Below the pieces are notes generated by a model that was given only the letters and a program-made list of their open reading frames with translations, made no database searches and was not told the origin of the DNA. The position numbers and the translations under genes are program-made. Positions 1-7,524 of a DNA stretch of 49,227 bases are shown one piece after another; within the stretch, counting starts at the first letter, position 1, and each line of letters opens with the position of its first letter. This stretch comes from JBCCGG01 sp039029395 (lineage in GTDB: Bacteria > Pseudomonadota > Alphaproteobacteria > Kiloniellales > JAKSDN01), in assembly GCA_039029395.1 (NCBI GenBank), contig JBCCGG010000045.1:1-49227 (forward strand). The letters run 5' to 3'.

Positions 1-61
1 CAGAGACACCAAAAATCCATGGTCCGCCAATACAAAACCGATCCACCTTACCCCTCAAAAC

Positions 62-138
<77 letters not shown>

Positions 139-145
139 AATCACA

Positions 146-179
146 ACCGCTTAGCCAAACCCGGCTAGGCGGTCTTTTT
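146..179 (+). terminator. rho-independent terminator after tRNA-fMet
   Basis: The arms ACCGCTTAGCC (146-156) and GGCTAGGCGGT (163-173) pair over 11 bases with one G-U and are followed by a T run at 175-179. The position just after the tRNA, its orientation and the T tract all fit an intrinsic terminator for the tRNA (or rrn-tRNA) transcript. Confidence 0.9.
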
Positions 180-338
180 GTGCCCGCAACCTGCGCCGAA
201 GCAAGGCGCGGCAAAAACGAGCGCGCTCCAGCCCAAACGGCAACAGGGCGGCCCTGTGGCCGGGGCCGCCAGATCGCGAATGAGCTGACGGGCGAGAGAT
301 CCGGTTTGCTCGAGTCCGACCGGGCGAATCGACGGCGC

Positions 339-2372
339 TCAAAGGTCCTTGCACAGCCGGATTGCGTCGTAGATCGCGGCGTGGATGTTGCGGCTGGCGA
401 CCGCGTCGCCGATGCGGTAGAGCTCGAAAGCACCTTCCGGGTTGACCTGGCAAGTCTCCAGACGGCCGGCGCCAAAGGCCGCCAGGTCGTATTGCCCATG
501 ATTGCGGGACTGTTCCAGCAGCGCGAAGTAGAGCTCGTCGACCGGCAGAGTGCCGCATTCGATCACGATTTGGTCGTAGGTCCGGACCTCCCTCTCGGCG
601 CTGTATTCGTTCTCCAGGACGGCCTTCAGGTCATTGCCACTGGCTTCTATGGCAATCAGGCGCCGGTCCGGGCGCAGGGCGACGGCGAGGCGGTAGAGAT
701 TGCGCAGATGCACGACGGCATTGGTCGTGCCCAGGTTCTCACCCGCGCGTCTGCCAGGCGTGACGAAGTCCACCTCAGCACCGGCTTCGGCCAGAACTTC
801 CGCGGTCGAGGGGGCTTGGTGGTCGCCATTGTCGTCGTAGACCAGGACCCGCGCGCCAGGCGCGCAGTGGCCGGCGAGGACATCCCAGGTGCTCACCGCC
901 AGGTTGCCGCCGGGCACGAGATCCATGTTCGGCACGCCGCCGGTGGCGACGATGACCAGGTCCGGGCGCTCGGCCAGAACCTCCTCGGCCTCCACGAAGC
1001 GGTTCGTGCGGATCGCCACGCCTTGGGACTCCACACGATCGACCAGCCAGCGCACGATCCCGATCAGGTCCCGCCGCCAGCCGGCCTTGGCCGCGAGCAA
1101 GACTTGACCGCCCGCTTCGCTCGCGGCTTCGAAGAGGATGACCTCGTGGCCCCGTGCCGAGGCGACGCGCGCCGCCTCCAGGCCGCCCGGCCCGGCGCCG
1201 ACGATCACCACCTTTCGCCTCGGTCCGTTGGATTTCTCGATGGAGTGTGGGATTGCGCTTTCGCGCCCGGTGGCAGCGTTGTGCAGGCAGAGCGCATCGC
1301 CGCCTCGATAGATGCGGTCGATGCAATAGCCGGCGCCGACGCAAGGGCGGCTCTCCGCTTCCCGACCGTTCCGGAACTTGCTGACCAAGTGGGGGTCGGC
1401 CATGTGGGCCCGGGTCATGCCGACCATATCGGCCTTGCCGTCCTCAATCGCCCGATTGGCGCTCGCCAGATCGGCGATCCGCGCCGCGTGGAACACCGGC
1501 AGGTCGACCGCCCGGCGGATGCGCCCGGAGATCTCTAGATAGGGCGCGCCCGGAAAGGCCATGCCGGGCACGGCTTCGGCGATGCCGGCGTTGGTCCAAT
1601 TGCAGCCGCCGTTGATATTGAGAAAGTCAACGAGACCGCTTTCGGCGTGGCGCTGGGCGATCTCCAGGCTTTCTTCCAGGTTCAGCCCGCCCTCGACGAA
1701 CTCGTCGGCCGTGAAGCGCAAGCCCACGATGAGGTCATCCGACACCCGGTCGCGGATCTCCGCGAGGATTTCCAGACCGAAGCGCAGCCGATTCTCCAGT
1801 CGCCCGCCATAGGCGTCGCTGCGATCGTTGATCAAGGGCGACCAGAACTGGCCGATCAGGTGGCCGCTGACCAGCAGCTCGCAGCCGTCAAGGCCACCTT
1901 TCTCGCAGCGCCGCGCGGCGGCCCCGTAGGCCTTGGCGACGCGCCTGAAGTCGGCCCGCTCCATGGCCTTTGGAAAGGAGCCGTGCGCCGGCTCCCGGCG
2001 CGCCGAGGCGGAGATCGCCGGCAGCCAGTCGCCGCCGTTCGCCAGCGTGCGCCGACCCACATGACTGAGCTGACACATGAGGGCCGCCCCCTGTGCATGA
2101 ATGCGATCGGCGAAGGCCTGAAAGTAGGGGACGATGTCGTCGCTGCCCACGTAGATCTGGCCGAACGACGGAGGCGAATCGGGCGCGATGGCCGAGGCGC
2201 CGCCGAACATGGTCAGCGCCAGCCCGCCCTTGGCCTTTTCCTCGTGATAACGCTGATAGCGTTCCTTTGGCTTGCCGTCCTCCGCGTAGGCCGGCGCGTG
2301 GGCCGTGCTCACTATGCGGTTTTTCAAGGTCAGGCGCTTGAGGCGCAGGGGCGTGAAGAGAGCTTCGTACAT
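339..2372 (-). CDS. OYE-type FMN/Fe-S/FAD demethylase (N-methylproline demethylase/StcD-like)
   Basis: A 677-aa protein with an N-terminal Old Yellow Enzyme TIM barrel (about residues 1-330), an Fe-S cluster segment (344-362), and a Rossmann half with VVIVGAGPGG near 389. This is the architecture of trimethylamine dehydrogenase and 2,4-dienoyl-CoA reductase. The opening segment with STAHAPAYAEDG and the block CVGAGYCIDRIY are what I remember of N-methylproline demethylase (StcD, stachydrine use) and the related DgcA. It would oxidatively remove an N-methyl group in the cytoplasm, passing electrons to a flavoprotein or quinone carrier. Cluster ligands C344, C350 and C362 are present, but the expected C347 is Ala. 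It is the last gene of a leftward TAXI-TRAP transporter operon. The exact substrate (proline betaine, methylproline, dimethylglycine) cannot be read from sequence. Confidence 0.85.
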   Translation of the reverse strand: MYEALFTPLRLKRLTLKNRIVSTAHAPAYAEDGKPKERYQRYHEEKAKGGLALTMFGGASAIAPDSPPSFGQIYVGSDDIVPYFQAFADRIHAQGAALMCQLSHVGRRTLANGGDWLPAISASARREPAHGSFPKAMERADFRRVAKAYGAAARRCEKGGLDGCELLVSGHLIGQFWSPLINDRSDAYGGRLENRLRFGLEILAEIRDRVSDDLIVGLRFTADEFVEGGLNLEESLEIAQRHAESGLVDFLNINGGCNWTNAGIAEAVPGMAFPGAPYLEISGRIRRAVDLPVFHAARIADLASANRAIEDGKADMVGMTRAHMADPHLVSKFRNGREAESRPCVGAGYCIDRIYRGGDALCLHNAATGRESAIPHSIEKSNGPRRKVVIVGAGPGGLEAARVASARGHEVILFEAASEAGGQVLLAAKAGWRRDLIGIVRWLVDRVESQGVAIRTNRFVEAEEVLAERPDLVIVATGGVPNMDLVPGGNLAVSTWDVLAGHCAPGARVLVYDDNGDHQAPSTAEVLAEAGAEVDFVTPGRRAGENLGTTNAVVHLRNLYRLAVALRPDRRLIAIEASGNDLKAVLENEYSAEREVRTYDQIVIECGTLPVDELYFALLEQSRNHGQYDLAAFGAGRLETCQVNPEGAFELYRIGDAVASRNIHAAIYDAIRLCKDL

Positions 2373-2408
2373 AGCGCGCGTTTCCTACCGGCCGGCGGCG
2401 CGATACCT

Positions 2409-2846
2409 TCAAGCATCCTCGCGGACGATGAAGACCGAGCACTTGGCATGGCGCACCACGCGCGCCGCGTTGGGGCCCAGCAGGTAGTCCTGCAGCTCTG
2501 GGCGGTGAGAGGCCATCACGATCAGATCCGCCTTTATGTGCTCGGCCACTTTCAGGATCTCCTGATAGATTGTCCCCTGCGCCACGAAACGCCGCGCGGT
2601 CAAGCCCGCGGGAACATGCTCCGCGGCAAAGCTTTCCAAGGCCGCCCCCAGGTTGGTTTCGGCGGTCTTCTCGAAGCCCTCCGGGAAGTAGGCGCCGATC
2701 AGCTTGGCAAGACCGTAGTCGGGAATCACGGTCACCGGGTAGAGCCGCCCACCGAAGCTTCGCGCCGTGTCGACCGCCGTCTTGGCCGCTTTCGCCTGGC
2801 TTTCCGGGTTGCTCAGGTCGAGCGGTAGAAGGATGCGCTTGTACAT
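2409..2846 (-). CDS. UspA-family protein, TRAP-associated
   Basis: A 145-aa single-domain universal stress protein. It opens with the family signature MYKRILLPLDLS. The C-terminal nucleotide-binding region reads LLGPNAARVVRHAKCSVFIV, so the second Gly of the usual G-x2-G-x9-G-S/T motif is Ala, as I recall for some TRAP-linked members. It starts 7 bases after the permease stop, in the same transcript. A UspA protein in this position is known from the Halomonas ectoine TRAP system (TeaD), which modulates transport in an ATP-dependent way. A similar role here is inference. Confidence 0.88.
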   Translation of the reverse strand: MYKRILLPLDLSNPESQAKAAKTAVDTARSFGGRLYPVTVIPDYGLAKLIGAYFPEGFEKTAETNLGAALESFAAEHVPAGLTARRFVAQGTIYQEILKVAEHIKADLIVMASHRPELQDYLLGPNAARVVRHAKCSVFIVREDA

Positions 2847-2853
2847 ATCACAC

Positions 2854-5526
2854 TCACGATAGAGGCCGAGGGGCGCCGCTGGTCGCCTCGATCGGCGCCG
2901 CCTTGCGCCGGCGCCCCAGCTGTAGGATCACGACCAGCGCCAAGAGCGCAATGGCCGGCAGATAGAACCACTGCTTGGCCATGCGCTCGGCCGGCAGCTG
3001 CAGCTCCAGAACGATCCAGTCGAAATCCATGCCCCACTGCTGGGCAGGACTGTTGACCCGGACGTCGTCGACGATGACCTGCCCGTCGTCGACGATGACC
3101 TGCCCGTCGTCGATCGAGATTTCCAGTCCGGCGCTGTCGTAGAGGCGTTCCGCGCCGGTCCGACCCGCTGCCCCGAGGGGCAGTAGAACGACCTTCCTGA
3201 CCAGCTCGCCGCTGAAGTTCTCGCCCTCCACGAGCAGGCGGATGTTCGCGCCGCCGGGCTGCTCCGCCGAAAGGCTCTCGATCCTCGAGGGATCTACGCT
3301 GTGGAACGGCGGCTCAACCCGATCGAGCCAAAAGCCCGGCCGGATTAGGGTGAAGGCGACGAGGAGCAGCAGGGCAGACTCCCAGAGCCGGCTTCGGGTC
3401 AGGAAGTAGCTCTTGGTCGCAGCGCCGAAGACGCACATCGCGATGACCGACGTGGCGACCACGATGATGTACTGCCACCAGTGATCGATGCCGATCAGCA
3501 GGAGCCCGGGGTTGAAGATGAAGATGAACGGCAGGACCGAGGTGCGGATGTCGTAGAAGAAGGAGTTGATCGCGGTCTTCATGGGATCCGAGCGCGCCAC
3601 CGCGGCCCCGGCGAAGGCATCGACCGCGACCGGCGGCGTGGTGCCCGAGATCAGCCCGAAATAGAACACGAAGAGATGCACCGCGATGAGCGGCACGATG
3701 ATGCCATGCTGGGACGCCAAGGCGACGAAGGGCTGAGCCATGACCGAGGCCACGACGATGTAGTTCGCCGTGGTCGGCAGGCCCATGCCGAGCACCATGC
3801 ACATGATCGCGGTGAAGATCAGCATGACCATGACGTTGCCGCCGGAGACGGCATCGATCACCTCGGTCATGATCAACCCCAGGCCGGTGATCGAGACCAC
3901 GCCGACGATGATGCCGGCCGCGGCCATGGCGATCGCGATCCCGACCATGTTGCGCGATCCGGCCACCATGCCGTCGAGCAGCTCGCGCCAGCCGCGGCGA
4001 AAGCTCTCGGCGGTGCCGCCGCCCTTCTTGCGGAAGGCGTTGGTGATCGGATGCTGGGTCAAGATGACGAAGACCATGGTGGCGATCGCCCAGGTCACCG
4101 AGAGACCGGGCGACAGGCGCTCGATCATGAGACACCAGACCAGGACGCCGATTGGAATGACGAAATAGAGCCCCGCCATGAGAATCGGCAAGGCGTCCGG
4201 GATCTTCACCAGGGGCGCGTTGGGATCGTCGAACTCGAGCTCGGGATAGCCGGCCGCAAGCTTGAGCAGGCTCAGGTACATCACGACAAGAATGATGCCG
4301 GCGACATAGACGGTCGCCTCACCAAAGATCATCGTGAGGAAGGTGAAGAGGTAATAGAGCAGCCCGCTCAGGATGATGATCGAGCAGATGGTAATCAGCG
4401 CATTGAGGAGCCGGCGCCCGACGGTCGACTGATGGACCTTCTGGAGAACCGGCAGGCCCATCTTCTCGGCTTCCAGATGGACGATGTAAAATAGGCCGAT
4501 GTAGGAGATGATCGCCGGCAGGAAGGCGTGCTTGATGACCTCGAAATAGCTGATGCCGACGAACTCGGTCATCAGAAAGGCGGCGGCGCCCATGACCGGC
4601 GGCATGATCTGCCCGTTGATCGAGGAGGAGACCTCGATCGCGCCCGCCTTCTCGGCGGGGAATCCGATGCGCTTCATGAGCGGGATCGTGAAGGTGCCCG
4701 TGGTCACCACGTTCGCGATCGCCGAGCCAGAGATCAAGCCGGTCAGGCCCGAGGAGACCACGGCGGCCTTCGCCGGGCCGCCCCGCAGGTGGCCGAGCAG
4801 GGCGAAGGAGAGCTTAATGAAGAAGTTGCCTGCACCGGCTTTGTCGAGCAGGGCGCCGAACAGTACGAAAAGGAAGATGAAGCTGTTGGAGACCCCCAAG
4901 GGCAGGCCGAAGACCCCTTCGGTGGTCAGCCACATATGGTCGACGAAGCGGTCCAAGGAGACGCCCCGGTGGGAGATCACCTCCGGCATGTGCGGGCCGA
5001 GAAAGGCATAGGCCATGAACACGAAGGCAACGATCACCAAGGGGATTCCGAGCGATCGCCGGGTCAGCTCCAGGACCATGAGAATGCCGACGACCGAGAC
5101 CAGAGTCTCGAGGTGGGTGCGGTTGCCACCGGCGCGCGAGGAGACATCGGCGTAGAACAGAACGATGTAGAGCGTGCAGAAGACCGCTACCGATGCAAGG
5201 ATCCAATCGGTCGCCGGAACCCGGTCCCGTGGCGAGCCCTTGAAGGCGGGATAGGCGAAGAAACCGAGCAGCAAGGCGAAGGCCAGGTGGATCGAGCGCT
5301 GCTGGGTGTCGTCGATTAGCCCGATCCCAAGCACGAAGGGCAGGGGCGAGGCCATGTAGAGCTGATAGAGCGCCCAGGCGAGCGCGACCGCGAAGAGAAA
5401 CTTGGCGACGCCCGGACCTGGCTGCCGGCGTCCCGTGTCGGAGGCGACCAGTTCTTCAAGCTGCTCTGCGTAAGCATCCTTGTCCGCGCCCCTTGACGAG
5501 TCGGGCGGCGTGGCGCGGGTACCCAT
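2854..5526 (-). CDS. TRAP transporter, fused 4TM/12TM permease (TAXI type)
   Basis: An 890-aa integral membrane protein fusing the small (DctQ-like, 4 TM, about residues 45-200) and large (DctM-like, 12 TM, about 200-700) TRAP subunits, as is typical with TAXI receptors. The core carries RGGPAKAAVVSSGLTGLISG and the MGLPTTANYIVVASVMAQP region of the DctM family. The last 150 residues form a soluble C-terminal extension (DUF3394-like) ending in another hydrophobic helix. That extension contains an imperfectly duplicated DDGQVIV peptide encoded by a 21-bp tandem repeat. Transport would be sodium- or proton-driven uptake. A clear GGAGGA ribosome site lies 7 bases before the start. Confidence 0.95.
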   Translation of the reverse strand: MGTRATPPDSSRGADKDAYAEQLEELVASDTGRRQPGPGVAKFLFAVALAWALYQLYMASPLPFVLGIGLIDDTQQRSIHLAFALLLGFFAYPAFKGSPRDRVPATDWILASVAVFCTLYIVLFYADVSSRAGGNRTHLETLVSVVGILMVLELTRRSLGIPLVIVAFVFMAYAFLGPHMPEVISHRGVSLDRFVDHMWLTTEGVFGLPLGVSNSFIFLFVLFGALLDKAGAGNFFIKLSFALLGHLRGGPAKAAVVSSGLTGLISGSAIANVVTTGTFTIPLMKRIGFPAEKAGAIEVSSSINGQIMPPVMGAAAFLMTEFVGISYFEVIKHAFLPAIISYIGLFYIVHLEAEKMGLPVLQKVHQSTVGRRLLNALITICSIIILSGLLYYLFTFLTMIFGEATVYVAGIILVVMYLSLLKLAAGYPELEFDDPNAPLVKIPDALPILMAGLYFVIPIGVLVWCLMIERLSPGLSVTWAIATMVFVILTQHPITNAFRKKGGGTAESFRRGWRELLDGMVAGSRNMVGIAIAMAAAGIIVGVVSITGLGLIMTEVIDAVSGGNVMVMLIFTAIMCMVLGMGLPTTANYIVVASVMAQPFVALASQHGIIVPLIAVHLFVFYFGLISGTTPPVAVDAFAGAAVARSDPMKTAINSFFYDIRTSVLPFIFIFNPGLLLIGIDHWWQYIIVVATSVIAMCVFGAATKSYFLTRSRLWESALLLLVAFTLIRPGFWLDRVEPPFHSVDPSRIESLSAEQPGGANIRLLVEGENFSGELVRKVVLLPLGAAGRTGAERLYDSAGLEISIDDGQVIVDDGQVIVDDVRVNSPAQQWGMDFDWIVLELQLPAERMAKQWFYLPAIALLALVVILQLGRRRKAAPIEATSGAPRPLS
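3064..3113. repeat. 21-bp tandem repeat, 2.4 copies, inside the TRAP permease
   Basis: The unit GTCGTCGACGATGACCTGCC plus C occurs at 3064-3084 and 3085-3105 with a partial third copy to 3113. The period is a multiple of three and encodes two back-to-back copies of a VDDGQVI heptad on the minus strand, in the soluble C-terminal extension of the permease. The copies are identical, suggesting a recent slippage duplication or an assembly or sequencing artefact. Confidence 0.9.
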
Positions 5527-5579
5527 GGCGGAGTCCTCCAGCGCGCGTTTTGGAATGTCGATCAGGCAAGGCGGGCGAA

Positions 5580-5603
5580 CGGGACGGCTGTGTCTCCGTC
5601 CCG
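5580..5603 (-). promoter_or_regulatory. intergenic hairpin between TAXI receptor and permease genes
   Basis: A perfect 8-bp inverted repeat, CGGGACGG and CCGTCCCG, with an 8-base loop in the 96-bp gap between the receptor stop and the permease start. No T run follows on the transcribed strand, so it is not a good intrinsic terminator. In transporter operons such hairpins often protect the upstream receptor mRNA from 3' exonucleases, so receptor outnumbers permease. That role here is inference. Confidence 0.6.
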
Positions 5604-5622
5604 CTCTAGACCTGCGCGTTGC

Positions 5623-6606
5623 CTATTGGATCAATCCCACTTCCTTGAAGTAGCGCTCGGCGCCGGGGTGGAGTGGCGCGGTCTTGCCGTTCGTGACCGA
5701 GGCTTCGCGGGTGATCCCCACGTAGAGCGTGGACTGTTTCTTAAAGTCCTCGTAATTGTCGAACACCGACTTGGTGAGATAGTAGATGACCTCTTCGTCG
5801 GCATCCGCCGAGGCGACCACCGTGGCGACCAGTCCCCAGGTGCTCACGTCGTCCGGCTGGCCCTTGTAGGTGCCGCCGGGGATCGTCACGTAGCCGTAGT
5901 AGGGCGTCTCGTCGACCAGCGCTTTAATCGGCGTGTCGTCCCAATCCATGATCTTGGTGTCGCAGGTGTTGGTGGCTTCGGTCACTGTCGCCGCGGTGAT
6001 GCCGGTTGGGTAGATGTAGGCGTCGATCTTGCCGTCGCAGAGCGCCTGTGCCTGCTCTCGAGAGGTCAGGCGCGTGGCCTGCTTGAAGTAGGACTCCGGC
6101 GTTGCATCGTACTGTTTCAGGGCGGTGATGACGGTCGCCTCGGTGCCGGATCCCACATTGCCGATGTTGACGATCTTGTCGCCCAGATCCTTGAACTCGT
6201 GCCCCTCCACGTCGGCGTTGGCGACCACATGAACCGTGTCCGCATGGAGCGAGAAGAGGAACCGCAGGTCCTCGTTCTTGCCGTCCTCTTGGAACTTGTT
6301 GGTGCCGTTCCAGGAATGGAACTGCCAATCCGACTGGGCGATCGCGACGTCCATTTCGCCGGCCTGAATGGAGCGCAGGTTGGCGACCGAGCCGCCGGTG
6401 CTCTCCACGGTGCAGCGGATCTTATGGCCGTACTTCTTGCGGCTCTTGTTCAAGACATTGCAGATAAAGCCGCCGGTCGGATAGTAGCCGCCACCGATCC
6501 CGGCGGTGCCGATGTTGACATACTTTTTCTCTGCGGCGCCCACGGCCCCGACCGACAGCGCGACCGCGGATGCGGCAAGCAAGGTTGTTAGAGCAGTGCT
6601 TTTCAT
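5623..6606 (-). CDS. TAXI-family TRAP solute-binding receptor
   Basis: A 327-aa periplasmic protein with a signal peptide (basic MKSTAL start, hydrophobic stretch, likely cleavage after VGAVGA near residue 24). The mature start KYVNIGTAGIGGGYYPTGG is the hallmark of the TAXI (TRAP-associated extracytoplasmic immunogenic) family, followed by the conserved segments STGGSVANLRSIQAGEMDVA and NIGNVGSGTE. It binds ligand in the periplasm and delivers it to the fused permease encoded just downstream. GGGAG lies 8 bases before the ATG. Neighbouring demethylase and DAO oxidases suggest an N-methylated amino acid or betaine, although many TAXI ligands are organic acids. Confidence 0.95.
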   Translation of the reverse strand: MKSTALTTLLAASAVALSVGAVGAAEKKYVNIGTAGIGGGYYPTGGFICNVLNKSRKKYGHKIRCTVESTGGSVANLRSIQAGEMDVAIAQSDWQFHSWNGTNKFQEDGKNEDLRFLFSLHADTVHVVANADVEGHEFKDLGDKIVNIGNVGSGTEATVITALKQYDATPESYFKQATRLTSREQAQALCDGKIDAYIYPTGITAATVTEATNTCDTKIMDWDDTPIKALVDETPYYGYVTIPGGTYKGQPDDVSTWGLVATVVASADADEEVIYYLTKSVFDNYEDFKKQSTLYVGITREASVTNGKTAPLHPGAERYFKEVGLIQ

Positions 6607-6646
6607 GGTGTGTCTCCCTGTTCGTCTGGCGACCTGGTCGGTCGGT

Positions 6647-7333
6647 TCAGTCCTCGTTCACGAGGTTGAGGGCCTGGCGGCGGAAATGGGCCGCGACCTC
6701 TTTTTGCGTGGTCTCGACGTGGGCGCGGAGCAGGCCGACCGCATGGGCGACATCCTTCTCCGCGCAGGCTTCGAGAATCTCCTGGTGTTCCCGATGCGGC
6801 CGCTCCAAGCCGGTCGCTAGGGTGACCTTGAGCCGCATGAAGGCGCCCATGCGGCCCTGAAGGTCGTTGATGAAGGTGAGCAGATGCCGGCGGCCGCATG
6901 GCTCGTAGAGGCAGCGATGGAAGCGCGCATTGAGCTCGCTCCAGCGCTCCGCCCGGGTCTCGTCGCCGTATTCGTCGAGAATGTCCCGGGCAACCCGCAA
7001 ATCCTCCGCGACCATGTTGGGGATGGCCAGCTCCAGGGCGCGGCATTCGAGTGCGATGCGCACATCCATCATGTCCGCCAGATCGTCGGCCGAGAGCTGG
7101 GTGACAATTGCGCCCCGCCGCGGGCGAAACTCCACGAGACCGTCCGCCTCGAGCTGTCGCAGGGCCTCGCGCACCGGGATCTTGCTGACGCCGAACTCCT
7201 GGGCCAACTCGTCTTGGCGCAGAGGCGCGCCGCCCTCCAGCTCGCCGGTGACAATACGGGTCTTGAGATCCGCGTGGATCGTTTTGGAGGACGTTCCGCC
7301 CCTGACCATTCCCTTGCGGGCGCTAGTGCTCAT
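6647..7333 (-). CDS. GntR-family regulator with FCD ligand domain
   Basis: A 228-aa FadR-subfamily regulator. The winged helix covers about residues 18-80, with the recognition region LAQEFGVSKIPVREALRQLE and the wing VEFRPRRGAIV. The all-helical FCD effector domain follows (about 90-215), with histidines in ARFHRCLYE, PHREHQEI and LLRAHVETT at the places where the family binds a divalent metal and a carboxylate ligand. It is the first gene of the leftward operon and lies next to a perfect FadR-type operator. Autoregulation and control of both divergent units is the simple reading, with the transported substrate or a breakdown product as inducer. Confidence 0.93.
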   Translation of the reverse strand: MSTSARKGMVRGGTSSKTIHADLKTRIVTGELEGGAPLRQDELAQEFGVSKIPVREALRQLEADGLVEFRPRRGAIVTQLSADDLADMMDVRIALECRALELAIPNMVAEDLRVARDILDEYGDETRAERWSELNARFHRCLYEPCGRRHLLTFINDLQGRMGAFMRLKVTLATGLERPHREHQEILEACAEKDVAHAVGLLRAHVETTQKEVAAHFRRQALNLVNED

Positions 7334-7389
7334 CGCGATCTCCCAAGCCTCCCACCGGTGAGCGGAGGATCAAACAGTATCGAATATAA

Positions 7390-7419
7390 TGCATATCAAA
7401 TAGTATACTATTGAGTCAA
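7390..7419 (-). promoter_or_regulatory. leftward promoter with GntR operator in its spacer
   Basis: Reading leftward, TTGACT (7419-7414) and TATGCA (7395-7390) are separated by 18 bases. Inside the spacer lies the perfect 14-bp palindrome AATAGTATACTATT (7399-7412). Its core T-N-G-T-A-T-A-C-N-A matches the consensus of FadR-subfamily GntR operators. A TAGAAT at 7422-7427 could be the -10 of the rightward promoter, whose -35 region would then overlap the same palindrome. One bound dimer could block both directions. Confidence 0.7.
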
Positions 7420-7524
7420 GATAGAATATCACATACAGTCGCACTTGCCGCGGCGGCGAGTGTCCTCAAACAGTGGCGGCGCAGTGGGGAGGGGAACTCG
7501 GGTGCGAAGCACTGGAGAGGCTGG

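Noticed and set aside
247..270. GGCGGCC/GGCCGCC hairpin downstream of the demethylase gene
   Set aside because: No T tract on the minus strand; in GC-rich DNA a 7-bp stem is weak evidence for a terminator.
180..2828. Plus-strand open frames of 452 and 393 codons opposite the demethylase
   Set aside because: The minus-strand frame has unmistakable OYE/FAD domains; the plus-strand products are low-complexity shadows.
3481..5319. Long plus-strand open frames opposite the TRAP permease
   Set aside because: They are Asp/His/Arg-rich mirror translations of a GC-rich membrane protein gene, with no family resemblance or ribosome sites.
7411..7524. Upstream TTG start that would lengthen the first DAO protein by 38 residues
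   Set aside because: It lies inside the GntR operator and lacks a ribosome site, while the ATG at 7525 has GGAG and begins the FAD fold.
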